Assembly: GCF_003546865.1 (NCBI RefSeq)
Contig: NZ_CP023434.1
Coordinates: forward strand, 1-64,000
Source: Suicoccus acidiformans
GTDB lineage: Bacteria; Bacillota; Bacilli; Lactobacillales; Aerococcaceae
Direction: 5' to 3'
DNA length: 64,000 nt
In this document: in pieces, positions 8,307 through 17,687 of the stretch
Layout of the letters: every line of letters begins with the position of its first letter
Position numbering within the stretch: the stretch's first letter is position 1
Notes under the pieces: model-generated
Databases searched by the model: none
The model's input: the letters and a program-made list of their open reading frames with translations, nothing else
Told to the model about the DNA's origin: nothing
Position numbers and translations under genes: made by a program

Positions 8307-9250
8307 TCTTTCATCACCTGGCTTCTTGTCCATTCAGTGACCCTTAAGGCAAGTTCTTCGATAAATGGGTCCGCCTGAGCAACATTTTCGGTCAGGACAG
8401 TGAGTGTATAAATTGCTTGATCGTCTTCATAGTAAATACCAGCATCATTAATCATTTCATCAATGCGGCCATATTTGTTTGCCATCCCTGTTTGAATATA
8501 AGATGTGAAAAGTTGAGGAGGCTCTGCATTGTGCATTAAGTCAATTAAATAACCGTAAGTGTCAGGATTATTGGCAACTTTGCGTAGGCTATTATCAATC
8601 TCTACAGCCGTCATATAATTGTCACCGTAATACTCAATAGGTAATTCATAGTACTCGCTAAATTCAACCAAAGCTTCTTGAAAACCTGGCCAGGAATGAA
8701 ATAAATAATAAAGCAATGTCCAGGCGGAATCATTATTAGAATATAAGATTGATTCATCCATAAGGGTCTGTAGACTTGCCTCAAAGTATCCTTGAGAACC
8801 ATCGGGGCTTTCGTAAGGGACAGTATTAGGAATAATCGTATCAAAGGTCAAGTTTCCGGCTTGAACCTCTTCCAAATAGATGGCAACTAGTGGAAATTTG
8901 TAAATACTTCCAGCAATACGGGGTTGATGTTCATTTAAGAAGAAGCTATCGCCATCAACCAAATTAGTATAAGCGATAGAAAGGTTCTCCGGATTGATTT
9001 GATAGTCTTCTATCAGTTGATATATTAAGGCATCGATAGAGTCAAACTTATCAACATCAAGGGGTTCTAAGCCATTCACGCGCATCAGAGCTTCATTATA
9101 AGGACTGGTTTCATCTTCACGATTTAAATAAGATGACATAATACCTGATTCTTTCACCAATTCCTCTGCCTGCACTTTAGTACAAGGCAAGATCAGAAGT
9201 AGGCACCAAAGGTAGCAACTACTTAATAAATTATGTAGTTTAATTTTCAT
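8303..9250 (-). CDS. Secreted serine hydrolase, class A beta-lactamase fold (first of a tandem pair)
   Basis: A 315-residue exported protein with a signal peptide (MKIKLHNLLSS... VQAEE, about 1-28). The fold motifs are SIYK at 115-118, SNN at 171-173 and KYG at 259-261, the last replacing the usual K-T/S-G. The region NDAGIYYEDDQAIYTLTVLTE is the terminal beta strand pair of the fold. It is the promoter-proximal gene of a two-gene operon with a paralogue. A beta-lactamase role is not implied: the Glu166 region cannot be aligned with confidence, and chromosomal members of this group in Lactobacillales are uncharacterised. Confidence 0.82.
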   Translation of the reverse strand: MKIKLHNLLSSCYLWCLLLILPCTKVQAEELVKESGIMSSYLNREDETSPYNEALMRVNGLEPLDVDKFDSIDALIYQLIEDYQINPENLSIAYTNLVDGDSFFLNEHQPRIAGSIYKFPLVAIYLEEVQAGNLTFDTIIPNTVPYESPDGSQGYFEASLQTLMDESILYSNNDSAWTLLYYLFHSWPGFQEALVEFSEYYELPIEYYGDNYMTAVEIDNSLRKVANNPDTYGYLIDLMHNAEPPQLFTSYIQTGMANKYGRIDEMINDAGIYYEDDQAIYTLTVLTENVAQADPFIEELALRVTEWTRSQVMKE

Positions 9251-9553
9251 GTAAAATCCCTTCTTTTAATATAGTCATTGAAAGTATTATACATGATTTT
9301 ACCTAGGTGCTCTATTTCAAGCTTCCCAAATCAATCCTGTAGTACTTATCTATCCTCAAAAAACACAAAACACAGGCATATAGCGCTTTCCACTTAGTAT
9401 ATTCAAGTCAATTTCCATACACTTCCTCCCAGCTGACCATTAATAAATCAATGACTGCTATCTTTTCTAGGTTAAACAACCTTTCAAAGCGAGTCCACTT
9501 CTATAATTATACAATACTAGCTTCTCAAATAACTTAATATTTTAACTGTAGAA
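9251..9553. other. Intergenic region between divergent genes, no gene seen
   Basis: AT-rich sequence upstream of the minus-strand hydrolase operon. The operon promoter should be here. I see no RNA gene or reading frame with a ribosome site in it. Confidence 0.5.
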
Positions 9554-9643
9554 AAATAGTACGCTTTTTCATCCATCTGATAAAACATGATAAAAGCTGG
9601 TATAACAAACTTTGATAAGATTTAAGACCCGGGAAGTGTCAAA
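9554..9643 (+). repeat. Solo arm of a MITE-like repeat
   Basis: This 90-bp segment begins AAATAGTACG and ends AAGTGTCAAA. The same pair of motifs, 90 and 91 bp from edge to edge, bounds both arms of the element at 31199-31523, and the interior here resembles the right arm there (GATAAAAG...TATA, ...AGATTT...). It is read as a solitary relic end of the same transposon family. Confidence 0.45.
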
Positions 9644-9723
9644 GCTGTGATGATGCATGACTTGACATATGTGTTCTACCTTAAACTTTTATAACATACA
9701 GTGCCAGTACACGTCAAAATATC

Positions 9724-9752
9724 TTGCAGAGGTAGAGGAAATATGATATAGT
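9724..9752 (+). promoter_or_regulatory. Candidate promoter of the mnmE leader
   Basis: TTGCAG (9724-9729) and TATAGT (9747-9752) with a 17-bp spacer predict a start near 9759, so the transcript would begin with a leader of about 105 nt before the mnmE start codon. Confidence 0.4.
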
Positions 9753-9780
9753 CTTTGTCGAAATAAGAAATATAGCAGTC

Positions 9781-9836
9781 AAAGTGCTAACGACCCTGAA
9801 GGAACTATCTTTGGGGGAGTTTAGGCACTTTTTTTA
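9781..9836 (+). terminator. Strong terminator hairpin in the mnmE leader (candidate attenuator)
   Basis: Outer stem 9781-9790 pairs with 9821-9831 (one bulged G). After a small internal loop an 8-bp inner stem CCCTGAAG/CTTTGGGG (9794-9801, 9809-9816) closes a seven-base loop. A run of T follows to 9836. The preceding gene is divergent, so there is no plus-strand gene for it to end. It sits 12 bp before the mnmE Shine-Dalgarno, which suggests either conditional read-through or a short RNA ending here. Confidence 0.65.
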
Positions 9837-9864
9837 TTGGAAATTTTAGGAAAGGATGAATCGA

Positions 9865-11244
9865 ATGTACGTTGCTGATACGATCGCAGCGATTTCTACC
9901 GCCTTAGGGGAGAGTGCCATTGGCATTGTTCGTTTGAGTGGTGAAGACGCTATTAAAATTGCTAATTCCATCTATCAAGGAAAAGATTTAAGTCAAGTCG
10001 ACTCACACACTATTCATTATGGCCACATTATAAAGCCTCAGACAGCTCAAATTGTGGATGAAGTGATGGTGTCGGTGATGCGAGCACCGCGGACTTACAC
10101 CCGAGAAAATGTTGTGGAAATTAATTGCCATGGTGGTGTAGTAGCAGTGCAACGTATTCTCGAGGCAACCTTAGATGCCGGGGCTCGATTGGCTGAACCT
10201 GGCGAATTTTCTAAGCGAGCTTTTCTCAATGGGCGGATTGACTTGTCCCAAGCTGAAGCTGTAATGGATTTAATTCAAGCTAAGACTAATAAGGCGATGG
10301 ACGCTTCCTTGGACCAGTTGCAAGGCTCATTGTCCCATAAAATTACTAGTTTGCGCCAACGGATGTTAGATACATTAGCCCAAGTGGAAGTAACCATTGA
10401 TTATCCCGAGTATGATGATGTAGAGGAGTTGTCCACCCAAGAGTTGCAGCAAACGGCCGAACTCGTCCAAAAGGAAATTCAAGCCATTATGCATCAAGCT
10501 CAAAGTGGTCGTTTGTTCCGGGAAGGCATTCAAACCGCAATTATCGGTCGTCCGAATGTGGGCAAGTCAAGTCTCTTGAATGCACTCACTGGCTTTGAAA
10601 AAGCGATTGTGACGAATATTGAAGGGACAACACGGGATACAATTGAAGAATATGTTAACGTTCGCGGAGTTCCTCTGAAACTCATTGATACTGCGGGAAT
10701 TCGTCAAAGTGATGATATAGTTGAGCAGATTGGTGTAGAAAAATCCAAAAAAGCCATGGATGCCGCTGATTTAATTATTTTATTACTGAACCAGGCTGAA
10801 GCTTTAACAGATACTGATAGAGAGTTGCTCGAATTAACGAAAGATCAAACACGGATTATTCTATTGAATAAGCAAGATTTAGCCCCTGTCCTAAAGCTGG
10901 ACGATTTAAGGCCTTATGCTGATCAAGAAGAGATCATTCAAACATCTATGTTGAACGAATCAGGCTTAGATGCTTTAGAAGCTCAAATAGAAACGAAATT
11001 CTTCAGTGGCAACATTGAAAGTAAAGACGTTAATTATTTATTAAATACCCGTCATACCCAACTACTGAAGCAAGCAATTCAAGCTTTAACGGAGGTACTT
11101 GAAGGAACCGAGTTAGGCCTTCCCGTTGATTTAATTCAAATTGATTTTACCCGGGCCTGGGATTTATTAGGGGAAATTACTGGTGAAAGTGTACAAGATG
11201 AGCTGATTGATAAATTATTTAGTCAGTTTTGCTTAGGAAAGTAG
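9865..11244 (+). CDS. mnmE: tRNA uridine-5-carboxymethylaminomethyl(34) synthesis GTPase MnmE
   Basis: MnmE works with MnmG to install (carboxymethyl)aminomethyl groups on U34 of certain tRNAs. The 459-residue protein has the N-terminal formyl-THF-binding domain ([22 protein letters not shown]), helical regions, a G domain with [12 protein letters not shown] (about 226-237), DTAG and NKQD motifs, and the catalytic C-terminal CLGK. The ATG at 9865 is preferred over the one at 9856, which would touch the Shine-Dalgarno AGGAAAGG. It heads a mnmE-NUDIX-mnmG operon, so both partners are co-expressed. Confidence 0.97.
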   Translation: MYVADTIAAISTALGESAIGIVRLSGEDAIKIANSIYQGKDLSQVDSHTIHYGHIIKPQTAQIVDEVMVSVMRAPRTYTRENVVEINCHGGVVAVQRILEATLDAGARLAEPGEFSKRAFLNGRIDLSQAEAVMDLIQAKTNKAMDASLDQLQGSLSHKITSLRQRMLDTLAQVEVTIDYPEYDDVEELSTQELQQTAELVQKEIQAIMHQAQSGRLFREGIQTAIIGRPNVGKSSLLNALTGFEKAIVTNIEGTTRDTIEEYVNVRGVPLKLIDTAGIRQSDDIVEQIGVEKSKKAMDAADLIILLLNQAEALTDTDRELLELTKDQTRIILLNKQDLAPVLKLDDLRPYADQEEIIQTSMLNESGLDALEAQIETKFFSGNIESKDVNYLLNTRHTQLLKQAIQALTEVLEGTELGLPVDLIQIDFTRAWDLLGEITGESVQDELIDKLFSQFCLGK

Positions 11245-11251
11245 GGATTTG

Positions 11252-11746
11252 ATGGCGAAATTAGCGACTATTTGTTATATCGATAACGGTGAAGGTTTTT
11301 TGTTACTTTATCGCAATAAGAAGGCTAATGATATCCACGAAGGGAAATGGATTAGTGTTGGTGGGAAATTTGAACTGGGCGAGACACCGGAAGCGTGCGC
11401 TATTCGGGAAATAAAAGAAGAAACAGGTTTAACGGCTACGAATCTTGATTTAAAAGGCATTATTACCTTCCCAAACTTTCAACATGACGGTGAGGATTGG
11501 TACAGCTTTGTCTATCGCGTCAGGGAATTTACGGGTCAATTGAATAAAGATAGTGACGAAGGTCGACTCGAGTGGATTCCTTATAATCAGATTCTGGACA
11601 TGCCGACTTGGGAAGGGGATTACATTTATTTGCGCTGGATTTTAGAGGATGCGCCGTTCTTCTCCGCCCAATTTACCTATGATGAAGCAGAAAATTTAGT
11701 GGATCACTCGGTAGTGTTTCACGGAAATGAAACAAAGGAGGTTTAA
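11252..11746 (+). CDS. NUDIX hydrolase (MutT/MutX-like, 8-oxo-dGTP diphosphatase candidate)
   Basis: A 164-residue NUDIX pyrophosphohydrolase. The signature [24 protein letters not shown] (residues about 37-60) fits Gx5Ex7REUxEExGU. N-terminal [20 protein letters not shown] and the WISVGGK substrate strand are like the MutX/YtkD-type 8-oxo-dGTP sanitising enzymes, but the true nucleotide substrate cannot be read from sequence. It starts 7 bp after mnmE and ends one base before the mnmG start, so it is embedded in the mnm operon, an arrangement I do not know as conserved. Confidence 0.85.
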   Translation: MAKLATICYIDNGEGFLLLYRNKKANDIHEGKWISVGGKFELGETPEACAIREIKEETGLTATNLDLKGIITFPNFQHDGEDWYSFVYRVREFTGQLNKDSDEGRLEWIPYNQILDMPTWEGDYIYLRWILEDAPFFSAQFTYDEAENLVDHSVVFHGNETKEV

Positions 11747-11747
11747 G

Positions 11748-13658
11748 ATGGAGAATTTTGTTGCAGGTCAGTATGATGTAATCGTTGTTGGAGGGGGGCA
11801 TGCTGGGAGTGAGGCTGCTTTAGCATCCGCTCGTATGGGCATGTCGACTTTGATGATTACGATGAATTTAGATATGATTGCTTTTATGCCGTGTAATCCA
11901 TCGGTAGGGGGACCAGCTAAAGGTGTAGTCGTCCGAGAAATTGACGCTTTAGGTGGTGAAATGGGTCGCAATATCGATCAAACATATATTCAAATGCGTC
12001 TATTGAATACCAGTAAAGGTCCTGCTGTACAAGCTCTAAGAGCCCAAGCAGATAAAGATGCTTACAGTCGCCAAATGAAGCATACACTTGAACAGCAAGA
12101 GAATTTATCGCTACTTCAAGGGGTTGTAACCCGCCTTCTTGTGGAAGAGGATTCACGGGTAAGTGGTGTGGTAACCCAAACGGGAGCTATTTACCGCGCT
12201 GAAGCCGTTATTTTAACGGCCGGAACGTATTCGCGTGGTAAGATTATTATCGGTGATTTGTCTTATGCATCCGGCCCGAATAATACCCTACCGTCCCTTG
12301 AATTATCTGAGCATTTGCTTGAATTGGGGATTGAACTCACTCGTTTCAAAACCGGAACCCCACCAAGAATCCATCAAGATAGTATTGATTTTGATGCAAT
12401 GGAAATACAGCCCGGAGATACCCAACCGAATCATTTCTCTTACTTGACGTCGGATGAGGCTTTCGATGAAGCGAGCGTTCCATGTTGGCTTACACATACG
12501 AACAGTCAAACGCATGCGATTATTCAAGATAATCTTCATCGTGCGCCAATGTTTACAGGAATCGTCGAAGGCGTTGGAGCCCGCTATTGCCCTTCCATTG
12601 AGGACAAGATCGTACGCTTCAGTGATAAACCCCGGCACCAAATCTTTATCGAACCTGAAGGTCTACATACGCAGGAAATGTATGTGCAAGGTCTGTCAAC
12701 GTCCTTGCCTGAAGATGTACAAGTAGCGATGCTTCAAACGGTTCGCGGTTTAGAAAAAGCACAAATCCTTCGTCCTGGTTATGCCATTGAATATGATGTG
12801 GTAGTACCCCATCAGCTACACTTGACGTTAGAGCTGAAAGATTTCCCTGGTCTTTATACTGCTGGTCAAATGAACGGGACGAGTGGCTATGAAGAAGCGG
12901 CTGGACAAGGTTTGATGGCCGGTATTAACGCTGCCTTAAAAATACAAGGGAAGGAACCATTGATTTTAAGACGGGATGAAGCTTACATAGGCGTTATGAT
13001 TGACGATTTAGTGACCAAGGGCACAACGGAGCCATACCGTCTCCTCACCTCCCGAGCAGAGTATCGACTTTTATTACGCCACGACAATGCTGATTTACGC
13101 CTAACACAATACGGTCATGATATTGGCCTCGTAAGTGAAGAACGCTACGACACCTATCAAACCAAAAAACAAGATATCGAAACAGAACTAGAGCGTTTAA
13201 GTCATACGCGCATTAAACCTTCCACACCAGGTTTAACTGAATTATTTGCCCGGGTAAACTCCTCTCCTCTAAAAGACGGCATTCTAGCTTATGATTTATT
13301 GAAACGCCCTGAAATTAAATATGCAGACTTAATTTCAATCATTCCCAAAGACGGCGAGCCTTTAGAGCGTCAGACAGGAGAACAGGTTGAGATTCAAATT
13401 AAATATCATGGCTATATTGAGAAAGCAGAACGAAAAGTTAGCAAAATGCAAGCCATGGAGACCAAAGATATACCTGAAGATATCGATTGGGATGCGATCG
13501 ATAACTTAGCGACCGAAGCACGCGATCGGTTGAAATTAATTGGACCGACGACGCTTGGGCAAGCTAGCCGGGTCAGTGGGGTTAATCCAGCAGATATTGC
13601 TATTTTGTCAGTCTATTTATCCCAAGGCAAAAGTAGAATTGCTCGGGTCTCTTCTTAA
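11748..13658 (+). CDS. mnmG: tRNA uridine-5-carboxymethylaminomethyl(34) synthesis enzyme MnmG
   Basis: MnmG (GidA) is the FAD/NADH-dependent partner of MnmE for U34 modification. The 636-residue protein has the dinucleotide-binding [17 protein letters not shown] near the N-terminus, the family signatures [31 protein letters not shown] and the C-terminal [12 protein letters not shown] helical domain. The ATG at 11748 has an AAGGAGG Shine-Dalgarno (11735-11741); a frame-open extension upstream overlaps the NUDIX gene and is rejected. Confidence 0.97.
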   Translation: MENFVAGQYDVIVVGGGHAGSEAALASARMGMSTLMITMNLDMIAFMPCNPSVGGPAKGVVVREIDALGGEMGRNIDQTYIQMRLLNTSKGPAVQALRAQADKDAYSRQMKHTLEQQENLSLLQGVVTRLLVEEDSRVSGVVTQTGAIYRAEAVILTAGTYSRGKIIIGDLSYASGPNNTLPSLELSEHLLELGIELTRFKTGTPPRIHQDSIDFDAMEIQPGDTQPNHFSYLTSDEAFDEASVPCWLTHTNSQTHAIIQDNLHRAPMFTGIVEGVGARYCPSIEDKIVRFSDKPRHQIFIEPEGLHTQEMYVQGLSTSLPEDVQVAMLQTVRGLEKAQILRPGYAIEYDVVVPHQLHLTLELKDFPGLYTAGQMNGTSGYEEAAGQGLMAGINAALKIQGKEPLILRRDEAYIGVMIDDLVTKGTTEPYRLLTSRAEYRLLLRHDNADLRLTQYGHDIGLVSEERYDTYQTKKQDIETELERLSHTRIKPSTPGLTELFARVNSSPLKDGILAYDLLKRPEIKYADLISIIPKDGEPLERQTGEQVEIQIKYHGYIEKAERKVSKMQAMETKDIPEDIDWDAIDNLATEARDRLKLIGPTTLGQASRVSGVNPADIAILSVYLSQGKSRIARVSS

Positions 13659-13722
13659 TTCGATATTTATTCTGCCTTATATTCATGCTAAAATAAAGCT
13701 GAGTAAAAACGAGGTGAAAAAC

Positions 13723-14322
13723 GTGAAATTAAAACATGTCTTATTAGTCTTAGGCTTAGCTTTAAGTGTTGCGTGCCAAAGTTCTGAAAACACGCCATTA
13801 AATAAGGTAGGTGGGCTGGTCGATGAAACAGCCGAAGTGCAAGAGTGGCAGGAAGGCCTAGTGCAAATTTCAGATGATATGCAATTGAAGGAGCTGTCCA
13901 CAGAAGAGAAAGAGACCTTATATGCTGAATTAGATCAAATTCACCAATCAAATAATGATAGCCGAACGACTTTGAATTATAGCAAGGTAGAGCCGATTGC
14001 TGAAATGGGTGAATATACGAAATTAATTATTGATTCAGCTGAGACGGCACAGTTGATTTATGTGGGCTATGATGCATGTCCTTTCTGTAAGGCTTTTATA
14101 CCTAAATTAAATATGCTAGCACAAACTTATGACGTACCGATTCATTATTATAATACGCATTTGCGTTCTGGAGATTCCAATTACGAAGAGGTTATGTCAA
14201 CATTCGATGTTGAAACAGTTCCCCACGCATTTAAAATTGAAAAGGGCGATATTACGGCCCTCGTCAATCATACCCATACTATGGCTGAATTAGAGGCCTT
14301 TGTTAAGAGTTTTAACGAATAA
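13723..14322 (+). CDS. Thioredoxin-like lipoprotein
   Basis: A 199-residue protein starting at GTG 13723 (Shine-Dalgarno GAGGTG). It has a lipoprotein signal peptide with lipobox LSVAC (Cys about 19) and a C-terminal thioredoxin fold with the redox motif CPFC in YVGYDACPFCKAFIPKLN (about 117-134) and the cis-Pro strand ETVPHAFKI. The layout resembles extracytoplasmic thiol-disulphide proteins and bacteriocin accessory proteins of Lactobacillales. No bacteriocin genes are nearby, so a general disulphide or methionine-sulphoxide-linked redox role is as likely. A reading frame extending 61 codons upstream into mnmG is rejected. Confidence 0.82.
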   Translation: MKLKHVLLVLGLALSVACQSSENTPLNKVGGLVDETAEVQEWQEGLVQISDDMQLKELSTEEKETLYAELDQIHQSNNDSRTTLNYSKVEPIAEMGEYTKLIIDSAETAQLIYVGYDACPFCKAFIPKLNMLAQTYDVPIHYYNTHLRSGDSNYEEVMSTFDVETVPHAFKIEKGDITALVNHTHTMAELEAFVKSFNE

Positions 14323-14353
14323 AACCTTTGGAGTCGCTTGACTCCAAAGGTTT
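14321..14353. terminator. Bidirectional terminator between the lipoprotein and GntR genes
   Basis: A perfect 15-bp stem AAAACCTTTGGAGTC with GCTT loop and its complement, flanked by A and T runs, between convergent genes. Confidence 0.93.
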
Positions 14354-14354
14354 T

Positions 14355-14996
14355 TTAGCTGAAGCTATGTAAGGATGCATCGTCTTGAATATTGTGCATT
14401 GTATTCGTTAAATGACTGGCTAAGGCTTCTTTGGCAGCAGTTAAATTCTGTGCTTCGATTTGATCTAAGATGGCAAGATGCTCGTTAATAGATGCTTGTG
14501 AGCGTTCTTCAACTTTATGAGAATAACGGCGATAGCGCTCTGTTTGACCATTCAGCATATCTAAGATATTAGCTAAACGTTGGTTCCCTGAATTCTCAAC
14601 CCATAAGGCATGGAAATTTAAATCGATTTTATAAGCCTCACTGTATGTAAAGTTATCTTCGAGTAAATCATATTGCCTGCGTAAACTGTTAATTTCCTCT
14701 TGGGTAATTTTGGTGAAACTTTCTTCGAGGGCGAGAGTTTCTAAAGCAATGCGGACAGTGAAAATTTCCTCAACGTCATGTTGGTTGATTTGGCTGACAA
14801 TGGTTGTCCGAGATGACATATTAACGACTAGTCCATCTTGAGCTAGACGACGAATCGCTTCACGCACTGGAGTACGCGACATACCGAGCTGTTCTGCTAT
14901 ATCCGTTTCAATCAAGGGCGTACCCGGAGGTAATTCTTGGTTGACAATTTGTTGGCGTAAAACTTTATAAGCTTTTTCTTTGAGGGTCACATTCAC
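14355..14996 (-). CDS. GntR-family transcriptional regulator (FadR/FCD subfamily)
   Basis: A 213-residue DNA-binding protein. The winged helix occupies residues 5-70 (PPGTPLIETDIAEQLGMSRTPVREAIRRLAQDGLV), followed by an all-helical FCD ligand domain (about 77-205) with conserved RxxLE and H positions (VRIALETLALEES, NLNFHALW, INEHLAIL) that usually bind a metal and a small carboxylate. The regulated genes are not evident: neighbours are convergent or divergent single genes. It could control the unknown secreted protein downstream on the opposite strand, but no operator was recognised. Confidence 0.88.
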   Translation of the reverse strand: MNVTLKEKAYKVLRQQIVNQELPPGTPLIETDIAEQLGMSRTPVREAIRRLAQDGLVVNMSSRTTIVSQINQHDVEEIFTVRIALETLALEESFTKITQEEINSLRRQYDLLEDNFTYSEAYKIDLNFHALWVENSGNQRLANILDMLNGQTERYRRYSHKVEERSQASINEHLAILDQIEAQNLTAAKEALASHLTNTMHNIQDDASLHSFS

Positions 14997-15212
14997 ACAC
15001 CCTTTCTATAGTTATTCTGAATGTGTCTAGTTTAGCACATTTAGACAAGAATTGTATAAAAAATAGGACAAAATTACTTAAAAAAGCAAAATTCTCTAGT
15101 AACGCAAAAAGTGCGCAATATAAGCATATTCAAAAGTCATTTCCAAAAGTATGGCGAAATTATGTTAAAATTAAACTAAGATGTCTTTAGCCTTCAAAAA
15201 GGAGCGATTAAA

Positions 15213-16106
15213 ATGCGTCACTTCAAGGAAATAGCCGCTAGCTTTATTGTGGCAATCTGCGTTGTCTTAATGGTTCAGGTAAATCAAAGTTACGGGCAAG
15301 GCTTCTTTATCAGTCCTGAAGGGATGGATGTCAGCTCAGCGTTAGCAGAAGTACAGGATTTGCCGAAGGAAATTCAAGGTTTTTGGACTTATGATGGTGA
15401 TGTGATTGATCAAGAGATGCTTCTAAGAGGCAATCAACTGGTTGTTCGGGATGAGTATGCTGGGACGATTTATTATTCGATTGAACGGGTGAATGCTTTA
15501 GATGACCAAGTATATGCCTTGCATTGGGATCCTGATAGTTATGAAGATCGCTATGGTGCGCAAGCTAGAGAGGATATGGGCGAACCTCAGCCTTTCGTAT
15601 TCCAATATAATGAGGCAGACGATACTTTAACTACCGAGAATTACGCGGTATTTGAGCGGGATTATATGCAAGAAAGTCTGTTATTAATCAAGACTTTCTT
15701 AACTGAAAATCAGCCAATTAATCAACGTCATTTAACAGAAGTGGATGAGCAATTCTTATATGAAACTTACCAAACATTAACCGATAGTATTGATTCAGAT
15801 AGTGAGCTTTATCAAGCCTTGTACTCTGCAATTTGTGAAGAATACCCTAGTCTTGAATTACTTACTGGGGAAGACTATGAGCGTTACGGGCAAATTGTCC
15901 AAATATTTGAAAGTTCCAATTCACGACTTGGCTTAGTGCAATTGAATCAAGCGAATCCTAGGAAGGTATTATCCTGGGCACAAGCTTATGACTTACAGCA
16001 AGATAGGGAAGCAATGGTTCAGGATTTGACGCCTCATATCGAAGAAGCGCTGATGGCTTATTTGGAAGCAGAGTTTAAAGCTCAGAATGTTTTAAGGATA
16101 CCGTAA
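15213..16106 (+). CDS. Secreted protein of unknown function
   Basis: A 297-residue protein with a clear signal peptide (MRHFKEIAASFIVAICVVLM... YGQG, about 1-30) and an AGGAG Shine-Dalgarno. The middle (about 48-145) is rich in beta strands and aromatic residues (FWTYDGDVIDQEM, TIYYSIERVN, PFVFQYNEADDTLTT), suggesting a lipocalin-like or small beta-barrel fold. The C-terminal half is helical and acidic. I do not recognise the family. It is a single gene, and the terminator behind it has been split by an insertion element. Confidence 0.75.
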   Translation: MRHFKEIAASFIVAICVVLMVQVNQSYGQGFFISPEGMDVSSALAEVQDLPKEIQGFWTYDGDVIDQEMLLRGNQLVVRDEYAGTIYYSIERVNALDDQVYALHWDPDSYEDRYGAQAREDMGEPQPFVFQYNEADDTLTTENYAVFERDYMQESLLLIKTFLTENQPINQRHLTEVDEQFLYETYQTLTDSIDSDSELYQALYSAICEEYPSLELLTGEDYERYGQIVQIFESSNSRLGLVQLNQANPRKVLSWAQAYDLQQDREAMVQDLTPHIEEALMAYLEAEFKAQNVLRIP

Positions 16107-16128
16107 GTCGTTGCTGATATAGCTTAAT

Positions 16129-16144
16129 AAAAAAGCGATCCAAA
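16129..16144. terminator. Left half of a bidirectional terminator split by insertion
   Basis: AAAAAAGCGATCCAAA is complementary, with one mismatch in 16 positions, to TTTGGACCGCTTTTTT at 17878-17893. The genes on either side are convergent, so the two arms were one bidirectional terminator. They are now 1.73 kb apart. Confidence 0.8.
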
Positions 16145-16152
16145 GATTGGAG

Positions 16153-16211
16153 TGCCCCCTGTCAAGTAGACAGATAAAAATGATAATTTTTGAACCACAC
16201 TTCTGGTGTAC
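16153..16211. mobile_element. Residual terminal fragment of a second IS3-type element
   Basis: This begins TGCCCCCTGTCAAGTAGAC, the same 21 bases that form the right tip of the element at 41454-43107 (read inward from 43107). The following bases (ATAAAAATGATAATTTTTGAACC) resemble but do not equal that end. It is about 59 bp of a related element left behind, immediately next to the tip of the IS at 16212. Confidence 0.7.
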
Positions 16212-16260
16212 TGCCCCCCCAAATGTTAGACAACAAATCTAACATTTAGGGGGTATTGTT

Positions 16261-16749
16261 ATGTCTAAATATACATTGGATATCAAATTACAGGTTGTCG
16301 CTGATTATGAAGCTGGTGTTGGTGGTTATAAAACACTTTCTAAGAAGTACGCGATTGGTTCAAGTATTATCAAGCGCTGGATCCATAATTATCAAGACTT
16401 TGGACCCGAAGGGCTCTATCTTAAATCGACAAAAACCTATTATCCTGTTGAAACCAAGCTAAATGCGATAGAATTGTACTTAACAACAGAGTTAAGCTAT
16501 CGTGAAGTTGGGGTTAAGTTCGGGATTAACAATCCGAGCCTTATTGCCAACTGGCTTCGGACGTTTAAGAAAAAGGGCATCGATGGCTTATCAAAATCGA
16601 TAGGGAGTCCACCGACGGTGTCAAAACAAGAAAAGAATACGCCTAAAGCGCAGAATACAAAGACTGAGACTGATATCAATGCCCTTCAAGAACGCATTAA
16701 AACGCTTGAAGCTACCGTTGAACAATTAGATATCGAGAACAAATTTTAA
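16261..16749 (+). pseudogene. IS3-family transposase OrfA, truncated by a one-base loss
   Basis: 162 codons with two helix-turn-helix modules (YKTLSKKYAIGSSIIKRWI and YREVGVKFGINNPSLIANWL) and a leucine-zipper start. The frame stops at 16747 in AAATTTTAA. Restoring one T in that run would continue as FLKELRRLRETKKR and reach the slippery A6G at 16775-16781, the standard IS3-family -1 frameshift site. The stop is therefore best read as a frameshift mutation. Confidence 0.8.
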
Positions 16750-17687
16750 AAGAATTGAGGAGGTTGCGGGAAACAAAAAAGAGGTGACACAAGAAGGCTT
16801 AGTGCGCGTCATTCGCAGCCTCCATAAACAAAATGATTACACACTCACCAGCATTTTAAAGGCGGTTGGGTTTCCGAAAGCCACTTATTATTACCAACTA
16901 AAGTGTCTGGAAAGGCCCGATAAAGATCAAGCTATCAAAGACGACATTTTAGCGATCCGCGAAGAACATAAAGACTATGGTTATCGCCGGGTTCACGCTG
17001 AATTAAGACGCCGCGGCTACCAAGTTAACAAAAAGAAAGTGCATCGGTTAATGAAGGAGATGAAGCTGCAAGTTACCTCTTTTACTCGGAAATCACGTAA
17101 GTATAATTCCTATAAAGGCGAAGTTGGCACCATTGCGCCAAACCGCTTAAACCGACGGTTTAAGAGCAGCATTCCACGTCAAAAAATTCTCACCGACACA
17201 ACCGAATTCAAATATTATGAAACCGACAGCTCTGGTAATCTTCAAATTAAGAAGTTGTATCTTGATCCATTTTTGGACCTCTTTAATCTTCAAATTGTCA
17301 GTTACAAGATCTCACACCAACCCAATAAGGAGAGTATAGATGGAAGCCCTAAAAGACGCCGTTCGTGCCACCGATGATTGTGAATTCAGACGCACGTTCC
17401 ACTCGGATCAAGGTTGGGCCTATCAAATGGAAGACTATCAAGACCACTTAAAAAATCACGCCATCTTTCAAAGTATGTCACGAAAAGGAAATTGCCTAGA
17501 TAACTCGCCGATGGAAAATTTCTTCGGGCTGATGAAACAAGAAATCTACTATGGCAAATATTACCGCAGTTACGAAGAGTTGAAGGAAGCCATTCAAAAC
17601 TATGTCCGTTATTACAATGAAAACCGGATAAAAGAAAAATTAGGATGGTTAAGCCCTGTTGAGTATTTGGAGAAATATGCTTCCTAA
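16742..17687 (+). pseudogene. IS3-family transposase OrfB (DDE), frameshifted
   Basis: The catalytic half is in two frames. 16784-17336 carries HTH_21 (EEHKDYGYRRVHAELRRRG) and the first Asp (ILTDTTEF). After 17336 the frame moves by one base, and 17340-17687 carries the second Asp (FHSDQGWAYQ) and the Glu (DNSPMENFFGLMKQE). An extra G near 17339 between ESI and MEALKDA explains the break. With the OrfA lesion, the element should be unable to move by itself. Confidence 0.85.

Noticed and set aside
11715-11734. parS-like TGTTTCA-N6-TGAAACA at the NUDIX/mnmG junction
   Set aside because: The spacer is four bases too long for parS and the sequence includes coding bases and the mnmG ribosome-site region; probably coincidence.
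12303-12641. 112-codon minus-strand frame and other frames within mnmG
   Set aside because: All overlap the conserved MnmG coding frame and show no independent start signals.
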